This document shows positions 19,650 to 28,367 of a stretch of 45,149 nucleotides of DNA, piece by piece. How positions within the stretch are numbered: the first letter of the stretch is position 1; every line of letters begins with the position of its first letter. The notes beneath the pieces are model-generated. The model saw only the letters and a list, made by a program, of their open reading frames with translations. It was not told the DNA's origin and ran no database searches. The stretch is from contig CALLZY010000065.1 in NCBI GenBank assembly GCA_937858715.1, positions 1-45,149 of the forward strand, written 5' to 3'. Source of the stretch: an uncultured Chitinophagaceae bacterium (GTDB taxonomy: Bacteria > Bacteroidota > Bacteroidia > Chitinophagales > Chitinophagaceae). A program made the position numbers and the translations under genes.

Positions 19650-21155
19650 CTAAAATCTGTTTAGTACTCTGTTCAAATGCCCTAACCAGTTTTGATAATG
19701 TTCCTCATGGTTTATGTTGCCGGGCTCTACAATTTCTACCGGTTTAAAATTTTGAAACGCCTCTTTCGCAGAACTAAAAATTCCCGAACCAATCCCCGCT
19801 CCTGTTGCGGCTCCAACGCTTCCGTCGCAGTTGTACAGTTCGACAGGGATATTAAGTGTATTTACGAAACTGCCGGAGAAAACATTGCTTAAAAACATAT
19901 TGGCCTTGCCGGCACGAATCACTTTGGGATGCATTCCGTTCTCTTTCATAATATCAAGTCCGTAGCGAAACGCAAAAGCAATACCTTCTTGTGCTGCCCT
20001 GAAAATATGGGCCTCTGTATGCTTGTTTACATCGACATCAGATATGTGAGCACCAATATTTTTATTATTAAGCATCCGTTCAGCACCATTACCAAAAGGC
20101 AATACTGTAAGACCATCACTTCCTGGTGCCACCTCTCCGGCCAATTGGTTTATTTGTGTATAACTGTATTTATTCCCTGTAATATTTTTCACCCAACGGT
20201 TTAAGATTCCCGTTCCATTTATGCAAAGCAGTACGCCTACTCTTACTTCTCCTCCAACCCTCTCCGAAGGAGAGGAGGCCCTATGGTTGACATGAGCAAA
20301 ACTGTTAATCCTTGATTCATTGTCGTAAGTAAGCTGGTCGCTTATACCATAAATCACTCCGGATGTTCCTGCTGTAGCTGCCACTTCTCCTGGCTCCAGT
20401 ACATTCAACGATAAAGCATTATTGGGCTGGTCGCCTGCTTTATACGTAACTGGTATCCCTTCTCTCAAAGAAAGTGCTGAAGCAACCGTAGCAGTAACCT
20501 TCCCATGTTCAGCAAACACCTCTTTTATTTCCGGTATAAAAGAGGGGCTGATGCTGAAATACGCAAATACATCTTTTGACAGTCCGTTCTCCTGAAAATC
20601 CCAGAATACACCTTCTGAAAGCGCTGATATGCTTGTAGTAATTTCGCCGGTAAGCTTCATACTGATAAAATCACCTGGCAGCATGATTTTGTAAATCTTG
20701 CTGTATAAGTCCGGCTCATTCTCTTTCACCCAGGCAAGCTTTGAGGCGGTAAAATTGCCGGGTGAATTCAGAAGGTGCCGTAAGCACTTTTCCCTGCCAA
20801 TAGTTGCAAAAGCCTTATCGCCAATTTCAACAGCACGGCTGTCGCACCAGATAATACTGTTTCGCAAAACCTGCTGTTGTTTATCTACCACCACCAGTCC
20901 GTGCATCTGGTAGGCAATGCCTATTGCAGCTATAGCATCAGGGTTGTATTTTTTTTGTGCATGGAGTTTCAGAATAGCCAGTTGTGCATGTTCCCACCAT
21001 TTTTCAGGTGACTGTTCAGCCCAACCGGACTCTACAGCAATTATTTCTGCCTCTGTTTCGGGATATTGAGCCGAAGCAATGCAATGAAGGTTGTTTGAAT
21101 CAACTACAGAAGCCTTTATTGATGATGTACCTATATCTAATCCAAGTAATAACAT
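19650..21155 (-). CDS. xylB: Xylulokinase with an apparent in-frame palindromic insertion
   Basis: A 501-residue FGGY-family kinase beginning MLLLGLDIGTSSIKASVVD (phosphate-binding loop), with MHGLVVVD, WCDSRA, KAGDQPNNAL, AATAGTSGVIYG and GVLLCINGTG blocks. It phosphorylates D-xylulose to xylulose 5-phosphate (EC 2.7.1.17). Between HVNHRA and VGVLLCING lies an extra stretch SSPSERVGGEVR encoded by a GC-rich palindrome (20249-20284); homologues as I recall them join these blocks directly. The frame stays open, so the enzyme may still work. A perfect -7 promoter element ends only 12 bp before the ATG. First gene of the xylose operon. Confidence 0.96.
   Translation of the reverse strand: MLLLGLDIGTSSIKASVVDSNNLHCIASAQYPETEAEIIAVESGWAEQSPEKWWEHAQLAILKLHAQKKYNPDAIAAIGIAYQMHGLVVVDKQQQVLRNSIIWCDSRAVEIGDKAFATIGREKCLRHLLNSPGNFTASKLAWVKENEPDLYSKIYKIMLPGDFISMKLTGEITTSISALSEGVFWDFQENGLSKDVFAYFSISPSFIPEIKEVFAEHGKVTATVASALSLREGIPVTYKAGDQPNNALSLNVLEPGEVAATAGTSGVIYGISDQLTYDNESRINSFAHVNHRASSPSERVGGEVRVGVLLCINGTGILNRWVKNITGNKYSYTQINQLAGEVAPGSDGLTVLPFGNGAERMLNNKNIGAHISDVDVNKHTEAHIFRAAQEGIAFAFRYGLDIMKENGMHPKVIRAGKANMFLSNVFSGSFVNTLNIPVELYNCDGSVGAATGAGIGSGIFSSAKEAFQNFKPVEIVEPGNINHEEHYQNWLGHLNRVLNRF
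20249..20284. repeat. GC-rich palindromic mini-element inside xylB
   Basis: Within xylB the plus strand reads CCTCTCC-GAA-GGAGAGG (20259-20275), a perfect 7-bp hairpin with a 3-nt loop, flanked by an outer CCTCC (20251-20255) and GGAGG (20274-20278). The block encodes about 12 residues (SSPSERVGGEVR on the minus strand) that interrupt an otherwise conserved part of the kinase. The hairpin and the peptide resemble short dispersed CCTCTCC/GGAGAGG palindromes that I recall from Bacteroidota genomes; this is memory, not a search. The element boundaries are approximate, and I saw only this copy in the window. Confidence 0.65.
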
Positions 21156-21166
21156 TCCGGTTTGTT

Positions 21167-21174
21167 CAAAGTTA
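21167..21174 (-). promoter_or_regulatory. Candidate -7 promoter element for the xylB operon
   Basis: The minus strand reads TAACTTTG, an exact match to the Bacteroidota -7 consensus TAnnTTTG. With a 19-bp spacer the -33 position (21194-21197) reads TTTC against TTTG. The transcript would begin about 6 nt before the xylB ATG, so the leader would be very short. The -33 position overlaps the upstream terminator hairpin. Confidence 0.5.
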
Positions 21175-21180
21175 GTGAGA

Positions 21181-21211
21181 AAAAAAGAGGGATGAAAGAA
21201 TTCACCCCTCT
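21181..21211 (-). terminator. Intrinsic terminator after the GH10 xylanase gene
   Basis: On the minus strand AGAGGGGTGAA (21211-21201), a TTCT loop, then TTCATCCCTCT (21196-21186) form an 11-bp stem with one G-T wobble, followed directly by a T run (complement of the A run ending at 21185). It lies 83 bp after the xylanase stop and separates the susC2-susD2-xylanase transcript from the xylB operon. Confidence 0.85.
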
Positions 21212-21293
21212 GACGATTGCTATGTAAGAACTGCTCTGCTTATTGCCTTGTTAAAACAATTCTATTCAACCGGCGATCAGGGCCAGTTATTTA

Positions 21294-22898
21294 TTATTGA
21301 CCTCTGAGTCCTTTCAGGAATCCTCCATAGGCCGGCTTCTTGTTATAATCATTATCATACAATAATGGAAATTCTTTCCCACTATTATAAATCCAGCTAT
21401 TCTTATCATCAACACCCCAAACAGTTATTCCCGCCTGTTGTACTTTAGGAATATACTTCAGGTATGCGCTAACAACATATCTGTAGTATTCCGCCTGGTA
21501 AGCTGCCAGCTCAGGAGTAAGTGCTGCGGCAGAAGAACCTTGCATTATTTTTACATCGAGTTCAGATATCCTGATTTTAAGACCCGTGGCAGCCAGTTTT
21601 TGCATCATTTTATCAATACCAGCAAAATTCATATTCGTTCTGCCAATGTGCATTTGTGTACCAATACCATCAATTTTTGCACCGGCTGCTTTAAGTTCGG
21701 AAACAAAAGCAATGAGTGAATCAAGTTTGGCCGCATTTGTTTCCAAGTTATAATCATTGATATACAAATCGGCTGTTGGATCAGCAGCTTTAGCGTAGTT
21801 AAATGCTTTCAATGCCCAACTCCGACCCATATAATTTGACCAGACCAAAACATCAGCAGCCGTTGTTGAAGTATTAGAATTATTCCTGATTGCAACCGGA
21901 TTATCCGCAAATGGTTCATTCACCACGTCCCAGGCATGTACCTTATTCTTATACCTGTTTACCATCGTTGTAATGAAATTGCCCATGGCAGTATCGAGTT
22001 TCAAAGCAATAGCGGGTCCGCCAGGAGGCACAACTACTTCTTTTACACTTACATCATCAATATAATAAGTGTTAGCTGCTTGTCCCATGTCAAACAGGAA
22101 GGTCGTAGAGGCAAGATTCGCTGTTATTGTCCATGTTACTTGCTGCCAAGTTGTTCCAATTGTCTGATCACCCTGATATTGTGCATTAGACGGGCCAGTA
22201 GATAAGCGGATTGAACCGCCTGCAGCGGCGGCTTTTACCCAATAAGAGATAGCATACTGAATCCCTGATGTTGTGGGAAATGCAGAACTTGATACCTGAA
22301 CTCTCCATTGGCTTCCGGGGTATCCAACAGGATTTACAACTTTCATTGCACTTGTTCCTCCGTGTACTTCAGCTGCTACATTTGTAGTCGTTATCGTTGA
22401 AGTGCCGGCAGGATTCCCGGTATTTAAAACTGACCAACCAGTAAGTCCTGACTCAAATCCAGGGTTTGTTGCCAGTTCGGTGGCGGCCGGCACTGTAATT
22501 CCCGAGTAAGCTTTCAGATAAGTTGCATTCTGATTTTGATGCCAGTTAAGAGTATGGCCAAAAAAATCCATAGTACCGGCAGCAGTTACTAAAGCATCAG
22601 CATTAGTAAAATTATAAGTACCATTATTTTGAACGATGGCACCATGTTTCATTTCATAACCGCAAACCACTTGGTCAAAATCCCTCTTTACTACCTCACT
22701 AAATTTAGGCTCCGCATTCCACGGGTTATAATTGATTGCGGCTCCAATTGGAAAATCAGCAGCATCTTTTAAAGCAGTGCCGTTATCCGAAAAGTTTCCG
22801 GTATTAAGAATATCCGTTTCAGGGCCTTTTTTGCAAGAAGTTAAAACTGTGGCAGCAACAAGACTTAGCAGTACTGCCCTATTTATATATTTTCTCAT
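21294..22898 (-). CDS. GH10 endo-1,4-beta-xylanase lipoprotein with internal CBM4/9-like module
   Basis: 534 residues from the ATG at 22898, preferred over 22931 because it gives a lipoprotein signal MRKYINRAVLLSLVAATVLTSC (Cys22). The GH10 barrel is split: the first part (about 49-138) has GYEMKHGAI and the HTLNWH block; a jelly-roll module (about 145-290: NPGFESGLTGW to YYIDDVSVKE) resembling CBM4/9 is inserted; the barrel resumes with WDVVNEP (acid/base Glu328) and ends with ISELDVK (nucleophile Glu446). This architecture is known from surface xylanases of Bacteroidota. It cuts xylan internally, probably at the cell surface. It follows susD2 by 32 bp and is closed by an intrinsic terminator. 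Confidence 0.94.
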   Translation of the reverse strand: MRKYINRAVLLSLVAATVLTSCKKGPETDILNTGNFSDNGTALKDAADFPIGAAINYNPWNAEPKFSEVVKRDFDQVVCGYEMKHGAIVQNNGTYNFTNADALVTAAGTMDFFGHTLNWHQNQNATYLKAYSGITVPAATELATNPGFESGLTGWSVLNTGNPAGTSTITTTNVAAEVHGGTSAMKVVNPVGYPGSQWRVQVSSSAFPTTSGIQYAISYWVKAAAAGGSIRLSTGPSNAQYQGDQTIGTTWQQVTWTITANLASTTFLFDMGQAANTYYIDDVSVKEVVVPPGGPAIALKLDTAMGNFITTMVNRYKNKVHAWDVVNEPFADNPVAIRNNSNTSTTAADVLVWSNYMGRSWALKAFNYAKAADPTADLYINDYNLETNAAKLDSLIAFVSELKAAGAKIDGIGTQMHIGRTNMNFAGIDKMMQKLAATGLKIRISELDVKIMQGSSAAALTPELAAYQAEYYRYVVSAYLKYIPKVQQAGITVWGVDDKNSWIYNSGKEFPLLYDNDYNKKPAYGGFLKGLRGQ

Positions 22899-22930
22899 AT
22901 CAATAAATATTAATTGTGTTTGTTTGATCA

Positions 22931-24754
22931 TTAATATCCAGGGTTTTGATATTTGGCCTTATCGGCATCAGTAAGAGCATCAAGTTGACTTTTGGGTATT
23001 GGCCTTAATTCATGCTTGTTAGCCCTGATATTTGTCGCAGCATCTGTATTATACAGTTGAACTCTTTCAATAAGCTTTCCTCTTACGGCCAAATCGGGCC
23101 AACGGGTACTTTCACCACAAAGTTCTCTGGTGCGTTCATCGAGGATTAGATCAAGAGTAACCTGTGCCGGAGCTGTCAATTTTATTTTGTCATAACGAAT
23201 ATCTCGTTCTGCTATACTCATCCCCGTTCTGAAGGCTGCTCTTTTCTTCAACACATTAATCAAATCCATCGCACCTGTAAGATTACCCAACTGCATAGCA
23301 GCTTCAGCAGCCAGCAAATAAGTTTCACTAAACTTACAAACGGGAAAAGGTCTTGCTCCCGGATAGTTTGCAACACCCCTTGCAGGGTCTTCATATTTGC
23401 TCATGCAGGGATACATATTTGACGTAGCTGTTTGTGATCCATCAATAGAGCCTCCGACAAAATAGAATTCTCTTGGAGCTACAACCCTGTAAGGTTTCAA
23501 TCGGGGCCCAGCAGGCGAAATACCATTCAAGGAATCGGCTATCTGATTAGTAAGTGCCATCATGAATGCAGTATCTGTTCCAGAGGTAAATCCACCACCT
23601 GTTTGAGATGATATATAAACAGTGCGGAAAGAGCCTTCGTACCGGCTATCATTGAATTTATCAGCAAAAGCTGTATTATATAGCCAAGGGGTAGGACAGA
23701 AACGCCGGATTGGACGACCATATTGAACAGTTCTGGTGCCAACTGGTGTTGTGCTTGAAGTATTCAAAGGTGCCCTTATAGCAGTGTAATTACCATTGAA
23801 ATCATTGGAGGCATCCATTCCTTTTGTACCACTGATACCATCTGGGTTAGGCACCTCACTGGCTGCATAATTTCCTGGTACCCTCTCAATTGAGAATAAT
23901 ACTTCTTTATTGTAATCATTTCCGGGTTTATGCACATCAGCATACGCAGGTATTAAACCACAACCATATTTAGCTGTATCGTTTACAACAGTCATTGCAG
24001 CATTATAAGCGTTCTGGAAATCGCTGGTTTGCTTTGCGGCTGAATATGCCCTGTGCAAATATGCCTTTGCAAGAAGATGGAATGCTGCAGCTTTTGACAA
24101 CTTAAATTCACCAGAAGGTCTTTTGTCTGGTAAATTTTGTGTGGCAAATATCAAATCATCAATTATTGCCTGATAGTCTTTTACAAAAATTTCATTTAGG
24201 GGTAACCGGTTGAATCCCTGAAATGCAGTCTGGTTAAATTTCAGTTCTCCGCTTCCTAAATCCAGCGGAACAGCTCCAAAATACTGAACCAGGTTAAGAT
24301 AATACAACCCTCTAAGAAACCTTGTTTCACCTAATAATACTGCCTTTTCAGCATCTGGGATTGGCACTTCAGATGCAAATTCAACCAATGCGTTGGCAAG
24401 GTTAATATTATTAAAACTTCTGTTCCAGGGGGTTAGGATAGAACCTCCGGTATTATCAAGCGTATAGTTACAAAAAGTTGTAAGGTCACCAGCAGCACCA
24501 GCCCTTGCCTGATCACCCATCGCCCATTCATCTGTTCCGGCAACACCCATTGCAACGGCTCCTTCAGGCCCAAACAAGTAGCGCATACCTGAATACAAGG
24601 AGTACACACCGCTTCTAAATCCACCAGCAGTTTTAAAATAATCAACTGAAAAAACTGTGTATGGGTTTTCTTCCAGCTTTTTAGTACAACCTGGTGCGAC
24701 AATCATCCCCAGCACCAAGGAGGCTATTAGTAATTTATATATTTTGCTTTTCAT
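22931..24754 (-). CDS. SusD/RagB family outer-membrane glycan-binding lipoprotein (xylan locus)
   Basis: 607 residues with lipoprotein signal (VAPGC, Cys23), mature start TKKLEENPYTVFSVDYF, the LGETRFLRGLYYLNLVQYFGAVPL helix pair, SETYLLAAEAAMQLGN, a LILDERTRELCGESTRWPDL segment and the ending KYQNPGY, all typical of SusD. It captures xylan fragments at the surface with SusC2. It lies 21 bp downstream of susC2 and directly upstream of the GH10 xylanase, which supports xylan as the ligand. Confidence 0.96.
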   Translation of the reverse strand: MKSKIYKLLIASLVLGMIVAPGCTKKLEENPYTVFSVDYFKTAGGFRSGVYSLYSGMRYLFGPEGAVAMGVAGTDEWAMGDQARAGAAGDLTTFCNYTLDNTGGSILTPWNRSFNNINLANALVEFASEVPIPDAEKAVLLGETRFLRGLYYLNLVQYFGAVPLDLGSGELKFNQTAFQGFNRLPLNEIFVKDYQAIIDDLIFATQNLPDKRPSGEFKLSKAAAFHLLAKAYLHRAYSAAKQTSDFQNAYNAAMTVVNDTAKYGCGLIPAYADVHKPGNDYNKEVLFSIERVPGNYAASEVPNPDGISGTKGMDASNDFNGNYTAIRAPLNTSSTTPVGTRTVQYGRPIRRFCPTPWLYNTAFADKFNDSRYEGSFRTVYISSQTGGGFTSGTDTAFMMALTNQIADSLNGISPAGPRLKPYRVVAPREFYFVGGSIDGSQTATSNMYPCMSKYEDPARGVANYPGARPFPVCKFSETYLLAAEAAMQLGNLTGAMDLINVLKKRAAFRTGMSIAERDIRYDKIKLTAPAQVTLDLILDERTRELCGESTRWPDLAVRGKLIERVQLYNTDAATNIRANKHELRPIPKSQLDALTDADKAKYQNPGY

Positions 24755-24775
24755 ACAATTTATATTTATCAGGTA

Positions 24776-27700
24776 TTATAATGTTAAATTCAAACCGAAA
24801 GTGAATGTTCTGCGAGGAGGAGTGCTTAATCCCACAACCAACGCTCCGTTATTGTTATTATTCTGGCGTAGATTACTGTATGCACCGCCCACACCTCTCT
24901 CACCCGAAACCGTTGCCTGTGGGTCAACTCCGGTTTTTTCCCAGAAAGGAGAATACAATAATGCCACATTATCAATAGTGAAATAAGCCCTTAAACTCTG
25001 GGTTTTTATTTTTGAAAGAATTTTGTTTCCAAATGTATATCCAAGGTTTATACTTCTTATACGTATGTAGCTTGCATCATAGTATCCAAGAGTTCTCCAT
25101 GCATCAGAAACAGAAGAAAGGGCAGTAGATGGCATCGGGAACCAATTGGATGGATTAGTTGGTGTCCAGTAATCAACTTTCACCATATTTCTCTTTCCAT
25201 CAGGCACTGTTATGTAACTGGCATACGGTGCATGTACCTGACTAACCAGCAAACCTCCAAACCTTGCATTAATAACACACGACAAATCAAAATTCTTATA
25301 TGAAAACCTGTTAGTAAGACCACCTTGTAAATCAGCATCCATATCACCAATTACTCTTCGGTCGTAAGTGCTGTTGATAATACCATCGGGCTTACCTGCT
25401 GCGCCAGAAATATCACGAAGTTTTATTTGACCAGGAACAGAACCCAAAACTGCTGCAGCGGCTGCCTCATTTGTTTGCCATATCCCATCATTAACATAAT
25501 CATAAATAGCAGTCATTGAATGACCAACAAACAATTGACTTCCCACATCCTCAGGAACATTGCTGCTCAGTTTAAGCAGCTTATTGTTGTTGAAGAACAG
25601 ATTAAGGTCTGTACTCCAGCTAAATCCCGATTTTGATTTGTAGTTTAATGAAGAAACTGAAAACTCAAATCCCTTATTCTCCATTTCACCAACATTTGTT
25701 GCATAAGCACCTGCCACGCCTGACGTTACAGGCAGAGTAACATTATAAAGAATGTCTTTTGTTTTTGAATTATAGTATTCCATCGAACCAGTTATCCGAT
25801 TATTCAATAATCCAAAATCTAAACCAATATTAGTAGTAGTTGTAAACTCCCATGAAAGGTTCGGGTTAGGGAGAGTCACGACGTTATAACCAGTAACAAT
25901 TGTTGGGCCGAAATTGTAACGGATAACAGCACCTGCTGCCCCGATTGAACCGGATGTCGGTAAACCATTATTATTGTTAACTAGACCTTTTGACTGATAA
26001 GGACTGATTGACTGATTAGAGGTCTTTCCCCACCCTGCCCTTAATTTAAGAGTGGATATCGGTTTTATCTTAGACATAAATGGTTCATCAGAAATTACCC
26101 AACCTGTCGAAACAGCAGGATAGTCAAACCATTTATTGCCAGGGGCAAGTCTTGAAGAACCATCCCTCCTATAAGTTAATGTGAGCAGATAACGGTCTTT
26201 GAATGAATAATTTACCCTTCCCATATATGATATAAGTGCAGTTTTTTCTTCGCCACCTCCGATTGCAGTATTAGAAGAGTTGATTGGTGTAGACAGTGCA
26301 AGGTTATAAAACTGTACAAAGTCATCTGTTATTGAGTCTTTTTGAACAAAATTGTTAAAAGTCTGCGTTTCCTGAACACTATACATGGCAGTTGCACTTA
26401 TTTTATGGTCTTGTGCAATTGTTCTGTCATAAAATAACAGGTTCTCAGCGGTATAGCCCCAAGTTTCACCATTATCAACCCTGGCTATGTTGCCTAAACC
26501 CGGCCTGAAGAAACTTGGATGAGCAGGCATCTGATCCGCACCACGAAACTGACCACCAAATTGTTGCACATAATTCAAACCCAGGTTAATCCGGTAACGT
26601 AAGCCTTTTATTATTTCATACTCACCATAAAGTGTATTGAAAGTTCTTAATCTCCTTACTTTGTCAACCCAGGTTTTTTCTCCTTTTAATAATAAGGGGG
26701 TATAACGGCTGTCAGCATTATTATCATCTGCATTGCCATGGGGCATAATAAGCAAACTCCCATCTGGGTTATACGCTGGCATCAACGGGCTTATTGCCAA
26801 AGTCCTGAAAATTGCAGAACCAGAAACAAACTGAGAGCCGTTTGCAATGCTAACAGTATTCTGTGTAGAAAGTCCGATTTTAATTCTTCTACCTACTTTG
26901 GTATCAATCGTACCCCTTAATGTATAACGGGTAAAATCCTCTCCTGGCATAACTGTAGTTTCTTTATAGTAACCCCCTCCTAAAGAAAATGTATTACCAT
27001 TGGCACCGCCAGAAACATTAATATTATGATCCATTCTCATTGAGTTATCATACATTAAATCCTGCCAATCAGTATTTCTTCCCTGGGCAATACCGTTTAA
27101 TTCCTCTGCCATATAACCATTTGTCCACGGCGATAAATTACGCATGGCCTGATATTCCTGAGAGTTAAATACAGGGTATTTATAAGCCGCCTTCCCTATA
27201 CCATAATATCCATTGTAAGAAATTTTTGTTTCGCCGCTTCTTCCTTTCTTGGTTGTGATAAGTACCACTCCATTAGCACCACGGGAACCGTAAATTGCAG
27301 TAGCAGAAGCATCCTTCAGTACATCAATTGAAGCAACCTCATCAGGATTAATATCATTAAGTGTTCCATCATAAGGGATTCCATCTACGACAAATAACGG
27401 TTCATTAGAACCGCTGATAGAACGGATACCTCTGATCCGAATCTGCGCACCTGCTCCCGGCTGATTACCCACCGTCTGAATTTCCAATCCTGCGGCCCGG
27501 CCGATTAACGCCTGCTGCAAGTTTGCAACCGGCACTTCTCGTAAAGCTTTTTCATTAACCGAAACAACAGCTCCGGTCACATCCTTTTTGCGCTGGGTAC
27601 CATAGCCAACCACAATTACCTCACCCAACGTTTTATCTACGGCTACAAGTTCAACAGTTAAGACTGACCTGTCATTAATTTTTACATCTTTTGTTACAAA

Positions 27701-27952
27701 ATCAACAGCCGAAATCACCAACGTTCCATTTCCCGGAACGGAGATAGTAAAACCACCGTTATCATCTGTTGTGGTACCATTGGTTGTACCCTTTACAAGT
27801 ACTGAAGCTTTTTGTACCGGCTGTCCGTCATCTTTTAGCACCCGGCCTTTTACAGTAATGTTTTGTGCCATGGCAAGGCCGGCCAGCAATAAAAACTGGA
27901 CTACACCCAAAAGCCGCAGCAATCGTTTCGTCATTTTTGCAGTTTGTTTCAT
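24776..27952 (-). CDS. SusC/RagA TonB-dependent outer-membrane transporter (xylan locus)
   Basis: 1058 residues from the ATG at 27952. The frame extends 23 residues to 28021, but the MKQTAKMTKRLLRLL start gives a proper signal peptide ending AMAQ and is preceded by an A-rich stretch. Domains: carboxypeptidase-regulatory-like (VKGRVLKDDGQPVQKASV), LGEVIVVGYGTQRKKDVTGAV, plug (RIRGIRSISGSNEPLFVVDGI, ATAIYGSRGANGVVLITTKKG), then the beta-barrel ending FTFGLNLTL. It imports xylo-oligosaccharides with SusD2. Transcription probably starts near 28111 from a promoter whose -33 element lies inside a LacI-type operator. Confidence 0.96.
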   Translation of the reverse strand: MKQTAKMTKRLLRLLGVVQFLLLAGLAMAQNITVKGRVLKDDGQPVQKASVLVKGTTNGTTTDDNGGFTISVPGNGTLVISAVDFVTKDVKINDRSVLTVELVAVDKTLGEVIVVGYGTQRKKDVTGAVVSVNEKALREVPVANLQQALIGRAAGLEIQTVGNQPGAGAQIRIRGIRSISGSNEPLFVVDGIPYDGTLNDINPDEVASIDVLKDASATAIYGSRGANGVVLITTKKGRSGETKISYNGYYGIGKAAYKYPVFNSQEYQAMRNLSPWTNGYMAEELNGIAQGRNTDWQDLMYDNSMRMDHNINVSGGANGNTFSLGGGYYKETTVMPGEDFTRYTLRGTIDTKVGRRIKIGLSTQNTVSIANGSQFVSGSAIFRTLAISPLMPAYNPDGSLLIMPHGNADDNNADSRYTPLLLKGEKTWVDKVRRLRTFNTLYGEYEIIKGLRYRINLGLNYVQQFGGQFRGADQMPAHPSFFRPGLGNIARVDNGETWGYTAENLLFYDRTIAQDHKISATAMYSVQETQTFNNFVQKDSITDDFVQFYNLALSTPINSSNTAIGGGEEKTALISYMGRVNYSFKDRYLLTLTYRRDGSSRLAPGNKWFDYPAVSTGWVISDEPFMSKIKPISTLKLRAGWGKTSNQSISPYQSKGLVNNNNGLPTSGSIGAAGAVIRYNFGPTIVTGYNVVTLPNPNLSWEFTTTTNIGLDFGLLNNRITGSMEYYNSKTKDILYNVTLPVTSGVAGAYATNVGEMENKGFEFSVSSLNYKSKSGFSWSTDLNLFFNNNKLLKLSSNVPEDVGSQLFVGHSMTAIYDYVNDGIWQTNEAAAAAVLGSVPGQIKLRDISGAAGKPDGIINSTYDRRVIGDMDADLQGGLTNRFSYKNFDLSCVINARFGGLLVSQVHAPYASYITVPDGKRNMVKVDYWTPTNPSNWFPMPSTALSSVSDAWRTLGYYDASYIRIRSINLGYTFGNKILSKIKTQSLRAYFTIDNVALLYSPFWEKTGVDPQATVSGERGVGGAYSNLRQNNNNNGALVVGLSTPPRRTFTFGLNLTL

Positions 27953-28117
27953 ATGTCTTTTTTTGGAAGTGACAGAATGATAGCCGCAGATGAACTTAAA
28001 TGGAGGGGGAAATGACCGCAAACACGGTTATCGGGGATAATCAAAATGTGATTCCATTTCTTCATACAGCAGCAAGTTTTTTGGAGGCGGATGCCCTTTT
28101 TTCCTGAGCATCCGGAG

Positions 28118-28148
28118 CGAAAATAGAAATTTTATTTAAAATTGCAAC
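28118..28148 (-). promoter_or_regulatory. Candidate susC2 promoter (-33 and -7)
   Basis: On the minus strand GTTG (28148-28145), a 19-bp spacer, then TATTTTCG (28125-28118) match the Bacteroidota consensus TTTG / TAnnTTTG with one mismatch in each element. The -33 bases fall inside the operator at 28143-28156, so a bound repressor would block the promoter. Start of transcription would be near 28111, about 160 nt before the susC2 ATG. Confidence 0.55.
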
Positions 28149-28156
28149 CGATTGCA
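28143..28156. promoter_or_regulatory. LacI-type operator 1
   Basis: TGCAACCGATTGCA is an inverted repeat with 6 of 7 base pairs symmetric around a central CpG, the classic architecture of LacI/PurR-family operators. It covers the -33 element of the susC2 promoter. Confidence 0.7.
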
Positions 28157-28295
28157 TAAAATTTTTATTTTCGCCATCCAAAATGGCTCACTTACCTGGC
28201 TGGCAATATTATTCATAAGCCATAAAATGAGTAAGGGGGGATTTACTTTTATATATTTATATAGTGAAAAATGAACGATACACGAAAAATATTAG

Positions 28296-28326
28296 TTTTA
28301 CCAATCGGTTAATTTGAGTATTTTTA
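28296..28326 (+). promoter_or_regulatory. Candidate lacI2 promoter (-33 and -7)
   Basis: TTTT (28296-28299), a 19-bp spacer and TATTTTTA (28319-28326) each differ by one base from the Bacteroidota consensus TTTG / TAnnTTTG. The spacer contains operator 2. Transcription would begin near 28333, about 35 nt before the lacI2 ATG. Confidence 0.4.
28300..28313. promoter_or_regulatory. LacI-type operator 2
   Basis: ACCAATCGGTTAAT shares the core CAATCGGTT with the reverse complement of operator 1 and is centred on a CpG at 28306-28307. The outer bases are weaker. It lies between the candidate -33 and -7 elements of lacI2. Confidence 0.55.
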
Positions 28327-28351
28327 TACTACCCGGCCAGTGATAAAAGAC

Positions 28352-28365
28352 TGCAACCGATTACA
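28352..28365. promoter_or_regulatory. LacI-type operator 3
   Basis: TGCAACCGATTACA differs from operator 1 at one base and ends 2 bp before the lacI2 start codon. A repressor bound here would block the lacI2 transcript, pointing to autoregulation. Confidence 0.65.
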
Positions 28366-28367
28366 TT

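Larger units (their letters stand above)
28022..28367. promoter_or_regulatory. Divergent regulatory region between susC2 and lacI2
   Basis: This 346-bp AT-rich region carries no gene. It contains three LacI-type operator-like sites (28143-28156, 28300-28313, 28352-28365), a leftward promoter for susC2 and a rightward candidate promoter for lacI2. The operator centres are 157 bp and 52 bp apart, close to 15 and 5 helical turns, which would suit DNA looping by a tetramer or by paired dimers. Confidence 0.75.

Noticed and set aside
21214-21220. CGATTGC half-operator upstream of the xylB promoter
   Set aside because: Only one half matches; the left half bears no resemblance, so I do not call it an operator.
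21891-21903. TGCAACCGGATTA, operator-like sequence
   Set aside because: It is within the GH10 xylanase coding region and lacks the symmetric right half.
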